Shown: positions 57,226 through 64,000 of the stretch, piece after piece
Numbering within the stretch: position 1 is the first letter of the stretch
Layout: every line of letters begins with the position of its first letter
Assembly: GCF_003313465.1 (NCBI RefSeq)
Contig: NZ_KZ845665.1
Span: 1 to 64,000 of the forward strand
DNA from: Thermoflavimicrobium daqui
GTDB taxonomy: Bacteria > Bacillota > Bacilli > Thermoactinomycetales > Thermoactinomycetaceae
Direction of reading: 5' to 3'
Length of the DNA stretch: 64,000 nucleotides
Position numbers and translations under genes: made by a program
Notes under the pieces: model-generated
Told to the model about the DNA's origin: nothing
Databases searched by the model: none
The model's input: only the letters and a program-made list of their open reading frames with translations

Positions 57226-57789
57226 ATGCAGGCTAGGACTTTATCGATTCGTCATATGATTTTATCTGCTTTATTTGTAGCATTAGTCGTGATTGGAGGC
57301 AAAATTATTATTCCGATGGCTCCAGCACCGATCACATTACAAACACTGGTCATTATGTTGGCCGGATCTATTTTGGGAGCACGCTGGGGAGCAGCGAGTA
57401 TTCTAGTATTTGTTGCTCTGATTGCAGTTGGTCTGCCACTTTCCGCAAGTGGTCAAGGTGGGCTTGCAGCGATTCTTGGTCCAACAGGAGGATATATTCT
57501 AAGTTGGCCTATTGCTGCATTCGTTATTGGCTGGATGATTGAAAAATGGGGAAGAGCTGGAAAAGTGAAAGCTTGGCAGTTAACAGTAGCTCATGTTGTA
57601 GGTGGGATCATAGTGATTTATGCGATTGGCTTTCCATGGCTTCTCGCAGTTACTGGATTACCACTGAATAAAGCATTTTTTAGTGCTTTCCTAATTTTCT
57701 TGCCAGGTGATTTAATCAAAGCTGTGGCAGCTACAGCTATCGCTATGGCTTTATATCGGGCAATGCCCAGTATGCGACCTCAGAGGTAA
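57226..57789 (+). CDS. bioY: Biotin transporter S component BioY
   Basis: A 187-aa membrane protein with about six segments, the substrate-binding subunit of the biotin ECF transporter. Family motifs: GGKIIIPMAPAPITLQTLVIMLAG, GPTGGYILSWPIAAFVIGW and FLPGDLIKAVAA. ATG at 57226 after AAGGAGAAG; a longer in-frame start would precede this site. No EcfA/EcfT genes are adjacent, so it would use shared energy-coupling modules or act alone. Regulated by biotin through BirA, as inferred from the operator. Confidence 0.92.
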   Translation: MQARTLSIRHMILSALFVALVVIGGKIIIPMAPAPITLQTLVIMLAGSILGARWGAASILVFVALIAVGLPLSASGQGGLAAILGPTGGYILSWPIAAFVIGWMIEKWGRAGKVKAWQLTVAHVVGGIIVIYAIGFPWLLAVTGLPLNKAFFSAFLIFLPGDLIKAVAATAIAMALYRAMPSMRPQR

Positions 57790-57814
57790 AATCTTTGGAG
57801 TATGATTGGATTAG

Positions 57815-57876
57815 AGGATGAATCTCTCTTTCTTCTACGATGTTTACTAAAAGGTTGAAAGAGAGGTTCATCCTTT
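57815..57876 (+). terminator. Terminator of bioY
   Basis: Long stem AGGATGAATCTCTCTTTC / GAAAGAGAGGTTCATCCT (one mismatch) with a 24-base loop and TTTAT after it. Confidence 0.8.
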
Positions 57877-57956
57877 ATAAATGGAGAAGTCTGAGTTTAT
57901 CGAAAATGATTTTATGCTAGAATAAAATAAACAGACAAATAGAGAGGAAGAAGTAA

Positions 57957-58994
57957 ATGAAATGGCCAAATATTAATCCTCTTTGTATCGAAGCGATGGA
58001 AGCAGCAACCAAACGGGTAAACTCTCTAACGAAACCACTTCATAGTTTAGGACAGCTAGAAAAGATGGCGATACGTTTGGCAGGGATTACGGGTCATCCA
58101 TTTCCTGAAGTATCGCAAAAAGCGGTTGTAGTGATGTGTGGAGATCATGGGATTGCGAAAGCAGGAGTCAGTGCTTATCCACAAGAGGTAACAGGGCTCA
58201 TGATCCATAACTTTGTGAATGGAAAAGCTGCGATCAATGTATTGTCTCATTTAGCTGGAGCAAATGTCCATGTGGTGGATGTAGGTAGTTACTTAGAAGA
58301 AATACCTGAAGTGGTGATCGATAAAAAAGTCCGATTTGGAACCCGGAACTTTGCTGAAGAACCAGCGATGACACAATCAGAAGTAGAGCAAGCCATACAA
58401 GTTGGGATTGACATGGTTAGTCAATTAAAAAAGCAAGGCGTACAGTTATTAGCTGTGGGTGAAATGGGGATTGGGAATACGACTGTAGCTACAGCTCTTA
58501 CAGCTGCTTTTACAGGGCGACCAGTTGAAGAATTAGTGGGACGCGGAACGGGGCTGGATGATCAAAGTTACCAGCATAAAACAGATATCATTAAGCAAGC
58601 GTTAGCACTCCATCAACCTGATCCAGAAAAGCCGTTGCAGGTTTTAGCACAAGTAGGTGGTCTAGAAGTAGCAGCTATGGCTGGAGCATATATAGGAGCT
58701 GCATCAGCTGGAATGCCTGTTCTAGTAGATGGAGTGATATCTACTGTGGCAGCCTATGTGGCAGTAAAGTTAATACCTCGTGTACAAGATTATCTATTTG
58801 CCTCCCATCAATCGGTTGAACCAGCTCACCTCGTACTTTTACAAGCGCTTGACTTACAGCCAATTATTCACGCGGATCTTTGTTTGGGAGAAGCAAGTGG
58901 AGCAGCGCTTGCCTTTCCGCTGATAGATGCTGCTGTTGCGATTGTTCGTGAAATGGCAACTTTTGCTGATCTGGGGTTACCAAATCCGAATTAA
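57957..58994 (+). CDS. cobT: Nicotinate-nucleotide-dimethylbenzimidazole phosphoribosyltransferase
   Basis: A 345-aa enzyme that makes alpha-ribazole phosphate for the lower ligand of cobalamin. Motifs: LTKPLHSLGQLEKMAIRLAGI, VVMCGDHGIAKAGVSAYPQEVT, GEMGIGNTTVATAL, GRGTGLDD and the C-terminal LCLGEASGAALAFPLIDAA with the catalytic Glu. Full length. ATG at 57957 after GAGGAAGAAG. No other cobalamin gene or B12 riboswitch is visible nearby, so it probably serves nucleotide-loop assembly in a salvage pathway. The YhhN-family gene follows in the same direction. Confidence 0.95.
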   Translation: MKWPNINPLCIEAMEAATKRVNSLTKPLHSLGQLEKMAIRLAGITGHPFPEVSQKAVVVMCGDHGIAKAGVSAYPQEVTGLMIHNFVNGKAAINVLSHLAGANVHVVDVGSYLEEIPEVVIDKKVRFGTRNFAEEPAMTQSEVEQAIQVGIDMVSQLKKQGVQLLAVGEMGIGNTTVATALTAAFTGRPVEELVGRGTGLDDQSYQHKTDIIKQALALHQPDPEKPLQVLAQVGGLEVAAMAGAYIGAASAGMPVLVDGVISTVAAYVAVKLIPRVQDYLFASHQSVEPAHLVLLQALDLQPIIHADLCLGEASGAALAFPLIDAAVAIVREMATFADLGLPNPN

Positions 58995-59018
58995 TTGAGA
59001 CAGAAAGGAAACAAGTGG

Positions 59019-59651
59019 ATGATTGCATGCCTATCTATTTTTACGGGAATTGCAGGGATGGCTTATTTCATTGCTGTATCACAAAGGGCGACAACATGGA
59101 TGTATTTATTAAAGCCTGGCACCATGTTTATCATTATGGGAATAGTAGGAGTATCTTTAGATACCCAACAGAGCTATGATTGGTTGATTTTATTGGGACT
59201 CATTTTTTCAGTGATTGGTGACATATTTCTTATGTTACCTAATGATCGATTTATTCACGGATTAATTGCTTTTTTTTGTGCCCATGTGATTTATGTAGTT
59301 GCCTTTCCTGTAGATGATATGCTTTCATGGAAGTCTTTAATTGTGGCGATTGTGCTGGTTTCTCTTTTTATTATTTATTTATTACTGCTTCGTCCAGGGA
59401 TAGTTGCAGAAGGCTCTATAAAGTTATTGATACCAGTAGCACTGTATATGGTCATCATCTCATTGATGGTATATCAAGGAATTTTAAGTGGACAACCTTT
59501 GCTTATAGCGGGCGCTCTTTCTTTTTATCTATCAGATGCGATTTTGGCATGGAATCGTTTTGTGAAACCATTACGCTGGGGAACGTATGGTGTTATGACC
59601 AGTTATTATTTTGCTCAATACTGCATTGCCCTAAGTGTTGGGGCTAATTAA
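59019..59651 (+). CDS. YhhN/TMEM86 family membrane protein (lysoplasmalogenase-like)
   Basis: A 210-aa integral membrane protein with seven to eight hydrophobic segments. YLLKPGTMFIIMG (KP..T motif), LIFSVIGDIFLMLP (GD..L) and ALSFYLSDAILAWNRF (SD..LA.N.F) are the conserved charged positions of the YhhN family, some of whose members cleave vinyl ethers of lysoplasmalogens. ATG at 59019 with AAAGGA nine bases ahead; the TTG at 58995, directly after the cobT stop, has no site. Likely cotranscribed with cobT, though functionally unrelated. Confidence 0.82.
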   Translation: MIACLSIFTGIAGMAYFIAVSQRATTWMYLLKPGTMFIIMGIVGVSLDTQQSYDWLILLGLIFSVIGDIFLMLPNDRFIHGLIAFFCAHVIYVVAFPVDDMLSWKSLIVAIVLVSLFIIYLLLLRPGIVAEGSIKLLIPVALYMVIISLMVYQGILSGQPLLIAGALSFYLSDAILAWNRFVKPLRWGTYGVMTSYYFAQYCIALSVGAN

Positions 59652-59662
59652 TGTTCACAGGA

Positions 59663-59764
59663 ATAGAGAGGCTGCCTTCTAAATCAGTCGCTCATCGCTT
59701 CCTCACTCACTCTCTCCCCATCTGAATCTAGAAAAGATCTAGATTTTTGATCAAATTATGTAAC
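59663..59764 (-). repeat. Interspersed ~105-bp element, copy D (reverse orientation)
   Basis: On the minus strand it reads GTTACATAATTTGATCAAAA, ATCTAGATCTTTTCTAGAT (hairpin), then the core GAGTGAGT, seven bases, CGATGAGCGAC (59687-59716) and GGCAGCCTCTC near the end. It is closest to copy C in its first 30 bases. It lies between the YhhN gene and the CRISPR operon, pointing away from the latter. Confidence 0.6.
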
Positions 59765-59787
59765 ATGATTTATAGATTTATGGTTTA

Positions 59788-59823
59788 TAGCAACATTTCC
59801 CTAAAAGGGAATGTTGCTTTTAT
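59788..59823 (+). terminator. Terminator ahead of the CRISPR type III operon
   Basis: Stem AGCAACATTTCCC / GGGAATGTTGCT (one bulge) with CTAAAA loop and TTTTA. TATACT (59821-59826) right after it may be a -10 box of the following operon. Confidence 0.82.
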
Positions 59824-59852
59824 ACTGAAAAAAAGCAAGGGGGTGATTATTC

Positions 59853-59915
59853 ATGATAAGAAAAGGGAATATGTTGAATCAGGTTAACTTACAAAAAAGG
59901 CATGTTTGGAGGTGA
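59853..59915 (+). CDS. 20-aa leader ORF coupled to cmr1
   Basis: ATG at 59853 follows the strong site AAGGGGGTGATTATTC and encodes MIRKGNMLNQVNLQKRHVWR with stop TGA at 59913-59915. The last codons and stop (TGG AGG TGA) are the ribosome binding site of cmr1, whose GTG begins four bases later. The arrangement fits a translational-coupling leader peptide. The peptide itself is basic with no recognised family. Confidence 0.5.
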   Translation: MIRKGNMLNQVNLQKRHVWR

Positions 59916-59919
59916 CAGG

Positions 59920-61008
59920 GTGGATTTACCTCGCGAGACATTAACCGTCACATTTCAAGTCGTCACGCCACTTTTTTTATCAGGTGCCGAACAAGATAAA
60001 GCGGAAATTCGTTTACCCTCGGTTAAAGGGGCGCTTCGGTATTGGTATCGCGCGATTCAACCTCAATATAATCAATTAGACAAAGAATCTACTGGTGCAA
60101 GCTTAGAGGAGCAGTTATTTGGGGGAACAGGTTCTGGAGCTGGCTTAGGCCGCTTTTTACTACGTGACGTCTCGACGGAGGAGGTGAAGCAAAATATCCG
60201 CCGTCGATTTGATCCTGTTTTTAGTAAAGACTTATCTTATCTAAGCTTTTCATTAAGATCCAAAAAGTTAGAGCGAGATTATATTCAACCTGATCAAGAG
60301 TTTAAGATTCAACTGGTACTGCGACCAGAGACTAACACAGAGCGTCAGAAACGAAACTGGCAGGAGCTCATGGCAAGTATTTGGTTATTAGGTCATGTTG
60401 GAGGACTAGGAGCACGAAGTCGTCGGGGGTTTGGTAGTGTTCAGTTATCGAGCTGGGAGGCACCACCCGACTCATTGGCACAACAAGTATTAAAAGAGTT
60501 ACATATTGCACATCAACAGCAAACAAGTCAGGATTGGCTAAAAGCTTTTATGCATAGCCTTAAAGTCATTCATAGCTGGTTTGTAAATTATTCAGAGAGC
60601 CCAACACATACGGTTATAAACCAACAAACAGGCTTTTATCTGGCTAGTACTGGTTTTGCTCACTGGGAGAAAGCTTTAGCCTATGGTGCTAAATGTATTA
60701 AGGAATTTCGAGAACAAAAAGGAATCCGCCGTGTAGCATTAGGATTACCGATGATCCTACCAAATAAGGTGATAATTCAACCAAAAAAAAGGGAAGGGAA
60801 TCGAGTTGCCTCTCCAGTCTGGCTGAGGATTGTAAGAATAGGCAAGGAGTTTTATCCATTTTTTTCGGTATTGTCAGCACCTTTCCCTCAGATAGAAAAG
60901 ATGGATAAAGGTCAAAGTCGAAATGTTCACATTCATCATCAAACAGTTTTAGAGGAATTTAAAAACTATCTTGTTGAGCAAGGATATAGTCAGGGGGCGA
61001 GTTTGTGA
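59920..61008 (+). CDS. cmr1: Type III-B CRISPR RAMP protein Cmr1
   Basis: A 362-aa subunit of the Cmr effector complex, placed at the 3' end of the crRNA. N-terminal RRM-like RAMP signature: VTFQVVTPLFLSGAEQDKAEIRLPSVKGALRYWYRA, then LFGGTGSGAGLGRF and the Gly-rich GLGARSRRGFGSVQL loop near residue 165. GTG start with GGAGGTGA ahead; the ATG at 59902 is upstream of that site. Overlaps cas10 by four bases (GTGA). Confidence 0.93.
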   Translation: MDLPRETLTVTFQVVTPLFLSGAEQDKAEIRLPSVKGALRYWYRAIQPQYNQLDKESTGASLEEQLFGGTGSGAGLGRFLLRDVSTEEVKQNIRRRFDPVFSKDLSYLSFSLRSKKLERDYIQPDQEFKIQLVLRPETNTERQKRNWQELMASIWLLGHVGGLGARSRRGFGSVQLSSWEAPPDSLAQQVLKELHIAHQQQTSQDWLKAFMHSLKVIHSWFVNYSESPTHTVINQQTGFYLASTGFAHWEKALAYGAKCIKEFREQKGIRRVALGLPMILPNKVIIQPKKREGNRVASPVWLRIVRIGKEFYPFFSVLSAPFPQIEKMDKGQSRNVHIHHQTVLEEFKNYLVEQGYSQGASL

Positions 61009-62921
61009 GCCAAAAGACGCATTTCCATTTTACGATCGGTCCAGTCCAAGGATTTGTGGCCCAGTCACGTCGTACCCGTGACTTGCTCGCGAGCTCTTTT
61101 CTTTTGTCCTATTTATCCGGACATGCGATGATGGCAGCCATTCGAGAAGGATGTCATATTGTTTTTCCTTATGTCCATGAGCGAAAAGGAGTAGAATGTA
61201 ACTTACACGATCCTTTACTCCAAGCGATTGATGCGTGTTTAAAAGGGCAAGCTCCTCAAGATGGACCGTGGATTGGTTCTTTACCCAATCGCTTTAAAGC
61301 AGAGGTACCCGAAGGATTAGATCCTATCAAGAGTGCCCAAGCCTGTCAAAAAGCGGTGGTTAAAGCTTGGAAACGAGTAAGTGAAGCAGTGTGGAACTAT
61401 ACGGTAGCCCCGATTGCTCATTTAGGACAAGGAACACGTGCTATTTGGGATCGCCAGACACAAAATTTTTGGGAAATGGCATGGGTTATAGGCGAAGAGG
61501 AGGATCTACTCGATCGACGTAAAAACTGGCGTAGTTATATTCCACCAGAAGAGCCTGGGGATAAGTGTACATTAATGGGCTCTCTACAAGAGGTTTCTGG
61601 GCATTTTCGTGGTGATAAGCAACGGAAGTTTTGGAAATCACTACGAAACCGGTTAAAAGGTTTTGATCTGGGGCTTGATGAACGGCTCAGCACCATTGGC
61701 TTAATTAAACGCTTTTTTGTTAAAGAAGAGGTTACAAAAGCGGCAATTGGTTGGGATTTCCCAGATCAAGCAAGGCTTTTTCCTTCGACTGCCTATATTG
61801 CCATCATTCCTTGGTTAGCCGAAGTTGTAAAGCAAGCTCCACAGGAAGCACAGGCTTATATGGAAGCAGCTAGACTTTGTAAGGTAGATATGAGTGAGTA
61901 CCCCAAACGTTTTGGACTACCTCATTTGTCAAAGTATGGGTTTACTCAATTGCAAGGTCAAGCTTTTTATCAAAGCTATATGGAAAATGACCGGAATTTT
62001 GAAAAAGGTTTAATTAAAGAACGGCAACGAATGAAAGAATCCTATCAACAGTTGATAGATGCGATGGACAAGCAGGAACCGAATCCGTATTATGCTTTGA
62101 TTTTAATGGATGGGGATCGTTTAGGTGCGTTGTTGCAAAAGAGGTCAGAAAAGGAAGGGAAAGTCGGAAAGCTTGTAAGCCAATCACTGGCTCAGTTTAC
62201 AGAGGGAATCGAGCTACTGGTAAGCGAGCATCAAGGAGTCACTATTTATGCTGGTGGTGACGATGTGTTAGCCATGGTTCCAATGGAACAAGCTTTGGCA
62301 GTGGTGGTAAAGCTACGTGAAAAATATATGACCTCCTTTTCCAAAATAATGGAATCATCCGATGATGCTACTATTTCCGCTGCCATTGTTTATGCGCATT
62401 ATCGAGCTCCACTACAAGAGGTCTTACAACATGCTCATCAATTATTAGATAAGGAAGCGAAAGAAAAGTCTGGGCGAAATAGTTTAGCGATCAGCGTATG
62501 GAAGAGCTCAGGTATAGATTTAACATGGTCAGCACCATGGGAGATCATTTATGATCAGAAAAGTGATCATAAGCGAACGGTTTTAGAAAAGCTGGCGATT
62601 GAGTTCCAATCGGAACAAGCTTTGGTTAGTAGTAGCTTTCTTTATAAGTTACGTGAGTTGTATGAGCAGTATCCGAAATTTAAAGAGGACCAACAAGAAA
62701 ATCGGGAGATATTACTTCATCTCATCACCGCTGATTTGCTACGGATTCAAGAAGGTTCTGGGCTTCACCATCAAGAAGCAGAGGAGAAAATTAAAGCGTT
62801 GTTAAATGTCTGCTTTCGAAGCCGGTATGAACAGAAGGAATTGATCCAAGATGATCATTTTAGTATCGCGGGAGCCTTGCTTGTGCGCTTTTTAGGGCAG
62901 AGAGGAGGGGAGTTTAGATGA
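61005..62921 (+). CDS. cas10: Type III-B CRISPR Cas10/Cmr2 with GGDD palm, no HD domain
   Basis: A 638-aa large subunit. It opens directly with HFTIGPVQGFVAQSRRTRDLLASSFLLSYLSG, the Cmr2 palm-1 start; the second palm begins YYALILMDGDRLG (Asp369) and carries the cyclase motif YAGGDDVLAMV (GGDD 417-420), followed by a helical C-terminus. The N-terminal HD nuclease found in longer Cas10 proteins (often 800-1000 aa) is absent. It should keep cyclic oligoadenylate synthesis but lack HD DNase. GTG start overlapping cmr1; stop overlaps cmr3 ATG (ATGA). Confidence 0.93.
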   Translation: MSQKTHFHFTIGPVQGFVAQSRRTRDLLASSFLLSYLSGHAMMAAIREGCHIVFPYVHERKGVECNLHDPLLQAIDACLKGQAPQDGPWIGSLPNRFKAEVPEGLDPIKSAQACQKAVVKAWKRVSEAVWNYTVAPIAHLGQGTRAIWDRQTQNFWEMAWVIGEEEDLLDRRKNWRSYIPPEEPGDKCTLMGSLQEVSGHFRGDKQRKFWKSLRNRLKGFDLGLDERLSTIGLIKRFFVKEEVTKAAIGWDFPDQARLFPSTAYIAIIPWLAEVVKQAPQEAQAYMEAARLCKVDMSEYPKRFGLPHLSKYGFTQLQGQAFYQSYMENDRNFEKGLIKERQRMKESYQQLIDAMDKQEPNPYYALILMDGDRLGALLQKRSEKEGKVGKLVSQSLAQFTEGIELLVSEHQGVTIYAGGDDVLAMVPMEQALAVVVKLREKYMTSFSKIMESSDDATISAAIVYAHYRAPLQEVLQHAHQLLDKEAKEKSGRNSLAISVWKSSGIDLTWSAPWEIIYDQKSDHKRTVLEKLAIEFQSEQALVSSSFLYKLRELYEQYPKFKEDQQENREILLHLITADLLRIQEGSGLHHQEAEEKIKALLNVCFRSRYEQKELIQDDHFSIAGALLVRFLGQRGGEFR

Positions 62922-64000
62922 GTCGATTTTGGTCTTTTCGTGCTCTAGATACCTTGTTTATTCGTGATGGTACCCCTTTTCATCGTGGAGAAGAAGGCGC
63001 TAGTCAACCGAAAAGTTTATTTCCTCCTACGATGAAGACATTACAAGGAGCGATTCGTACAGCTCTAGCTTGTAAACAAGGATGGAAACCGAGTCAAGAT
63101 CCAAGAAAGTCTAATCCATTGCCAGAAGGGCTAGGGAGTGACAACGACTTAGGTTGTCTTCGTTTTAAAGGTCCCTATCTTCGTTACCAAGGGAAGAGAT
63201 TATATCCTGCGCCTCTCCTTTTGTTTGGTAAGAAAGATGAGAAAGGCTGGGATCTTACACGCCTCGCTCCAGGTCAGTCTGTTTATTGTGATTTAGATCA
63301 TACCAAGGAGCTTCGATTGCCTAAGCTAGTCAATCGTATAGAAGATGGAGATTTATTAGCTGTATGGTTAACGGCGACAGGGCTCAAACAAGTATTAGCA
63401 GGCGGCCAACCTTCTGGGGATGAGATATATCTGACAGAAGATCTGTGGAAGGAAGAAAAGCGGATTGGGATTGCTCGTGATAACCAAACGCGTAAAGCTG
63501 AAGACCATCACTTATATACGGTTCAGCATATTCGTCCAGATCAGGAATTAGAAATACTGGTGTATGTAGAAGGAATTCCAGATGAGTGGCATCCAACGGG
63601 AGAGTTCGGCATTCCACTAGGTGGGGAAGGTCGATCAGCACATGTTCAGGTGTTGGGAGAAGAAGAGACAAACCAGCTTCTGGAAGAAGACTTTGGGGCT
63701 CTACCTGATATCGTTTTAACAGGGGAGTCTAAGATTCGATTTACTGTAAGCTTAATTACACCTGGTTACTATGAGAATACAAAGGACGTAATTCGTCTGG
63801 GACCTCCTAAGATTCCAGGAGAATGTGTTTCGGCAAGCATTGGGAAAGTCATGCAGTTAGGTGGATGGAATTTAAAAGAGGGACGACCGAGACCTCTCCT
63901 TTCGTTAATACCAGCTGGAAGTACATGGTTTTTTGAGATATCCAATGAATCAAAAGCAGCTGTGGAAGCTTTGCATCAAACACTGACAGGGGATATGCAG
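62918..64000 (+). CDS. cmr3: Type III-B CRISPR protein Cmr3 (partial, runs off window)
   Basis: 361 codons are visible from ATG 62918 to the window end, with no stop. The start MSRFWSFRALDTLFIRDGTPF and the following GEEGASQPKSLFPPTMKTLQGAIRTAL are the Cmr3 RAMP opening (D.L..RD..PF.....G...FPP....GA.R..). The C-terminal Gly-rich loop begins near residue 229 (GIPLGGEGRSAHVQV). Cmr3 binds the 5' handle of crRNA next to Cas10. Overlaps cas10 by four bases. cmr4-6 are expected beyond the window. Confidence 0.92.
   Translation, partial: MSRFWSFRALDTLFIRDGTPFHRGEEGASQPKSLFPPTMKTLQGAIRTALACKQGWKPSQDPRKSNPLPEGLGSDNDLGCLRFKGPYLRYQGKRLYPAPLLLFGKKDEKGWDLTRLAPGQSVYCDLDHTKELRLPKLVNRIEDGDLLAVWLTATGLKQVLAGGQPSGDEIYLTEDLWKEEKRIGIARDNQTRKAEDHHLYTVQHIRPDQELEILVYVEGIPDEWHPTGEFGIPLGGEGRSAHVQVLGEEETNQLLEEDFGALPDIVLTGESKIRFTVSLITPGYYENTKDVIRLGPPKIPGECVSASIGKVMQLGGWNLKEGRPRPLLSLIPAGSTWFFEISNESKAAVEALHQTLTGDMQ

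Noticed and set aside
56322-57227. Longer form of the HtrA-like gene starting at 57227
   Set aside because: The extra 65 residues cross the BirA operator and bioY promoter region and look random; a good ribosome site precedes the ATG at 57032.

Overview
The window is an AT-rich chromosomal segment of an endospore-forming Firmicute (Bacillales). Evidence for this is a GerA/GerC/GerB germination cluster, an alpha/beta-type SASP, a cwlJ-gerQ pair, spo0M, gram-positive polC, many lipoproteins and exoenzymes with Sec signals, GGAGG-type ribosome binding sites with frequent TTG/GTG starts, and a nifS/nadBCA divergon arranged as in Bacillus. The gene mix, including a type III-B CRISPR module, would suit a Thermoactinomycetaceae-like lineage, but that placement is inference.

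Layout. 1-433: 3' end of 23S rRNA, 5S rRNA and two terminators. 436-6447: two DUF4139 paralogues, a lipoprotein, a small membrane protein, a decayed GNAT gene and a secreted V8-like protease. 6673-9338: free-methionine sulfoxide reductase, a small membrane protein and nine tRNAs (Ser, Phe, Thr, Trp, Cys, Leu and three identical Arg) with a yugN-like gene between them. 9488-20549: a subtilisin-type exoprotease, a guanine riboswitch with xpt, mnmA, ktrB, a VWA lipoprotein operon, a DUF47-PiT phosphate uptake pair and a zinc phospholipase C-like gene. 20814-31065: pepV, nifS divergent from nadB-nadC-nadA (NAD synthesis, with NifS likely supplying the NadA Fe-S cluster), an L,D-transpeptidase, a HAD hydrolase and sodA. 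31134-39210: the germination operon (37-aa ORF, gerA, frameshifted gerC, two gerB), a SASP, a GT28 glycosyltransferase and an FAH-family enzyme. 39474-45988: GNAT, polC, spo0M. 46018-48680: a HTH-TPR regulator followed on the same strand by a 19-aa micro-ORF, and a divergent 100-aa gene. 48685-55238: a Y-family polymerase with YolD under LexA-like boxes, a DUF1963-like gene, fni, cwlJ-gerQ and a MATE transporter. 55419-59820: a septicolysin-like protein, a structured intergenic stretch, a soluble HtrA-like protease, bioY with a BirA operator, cobT and a YhhN-family gene. 59853-64000: start of a type III-B CRISPR effector operon (leader ORF, cmr1, cas10, cmr3), running off the window; no CRISPR array is visible.

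Two observations stand out. First, the HTH-TPR regulator and the micro-ORF behind it encoding MLGYIPDPTNDYIPDPTVD (two near-identical octapeptides, no signal sequence, very strong ribosome binding site) have the architecture of an RNPP receptor-pheromone pair. Second, a roughly 105-bp interspersed element occurs in four intergenic gaps (12575, 48256, 53490, 59663) with a conserved core and a CTAG hairpin; it matches nothing I recognise.
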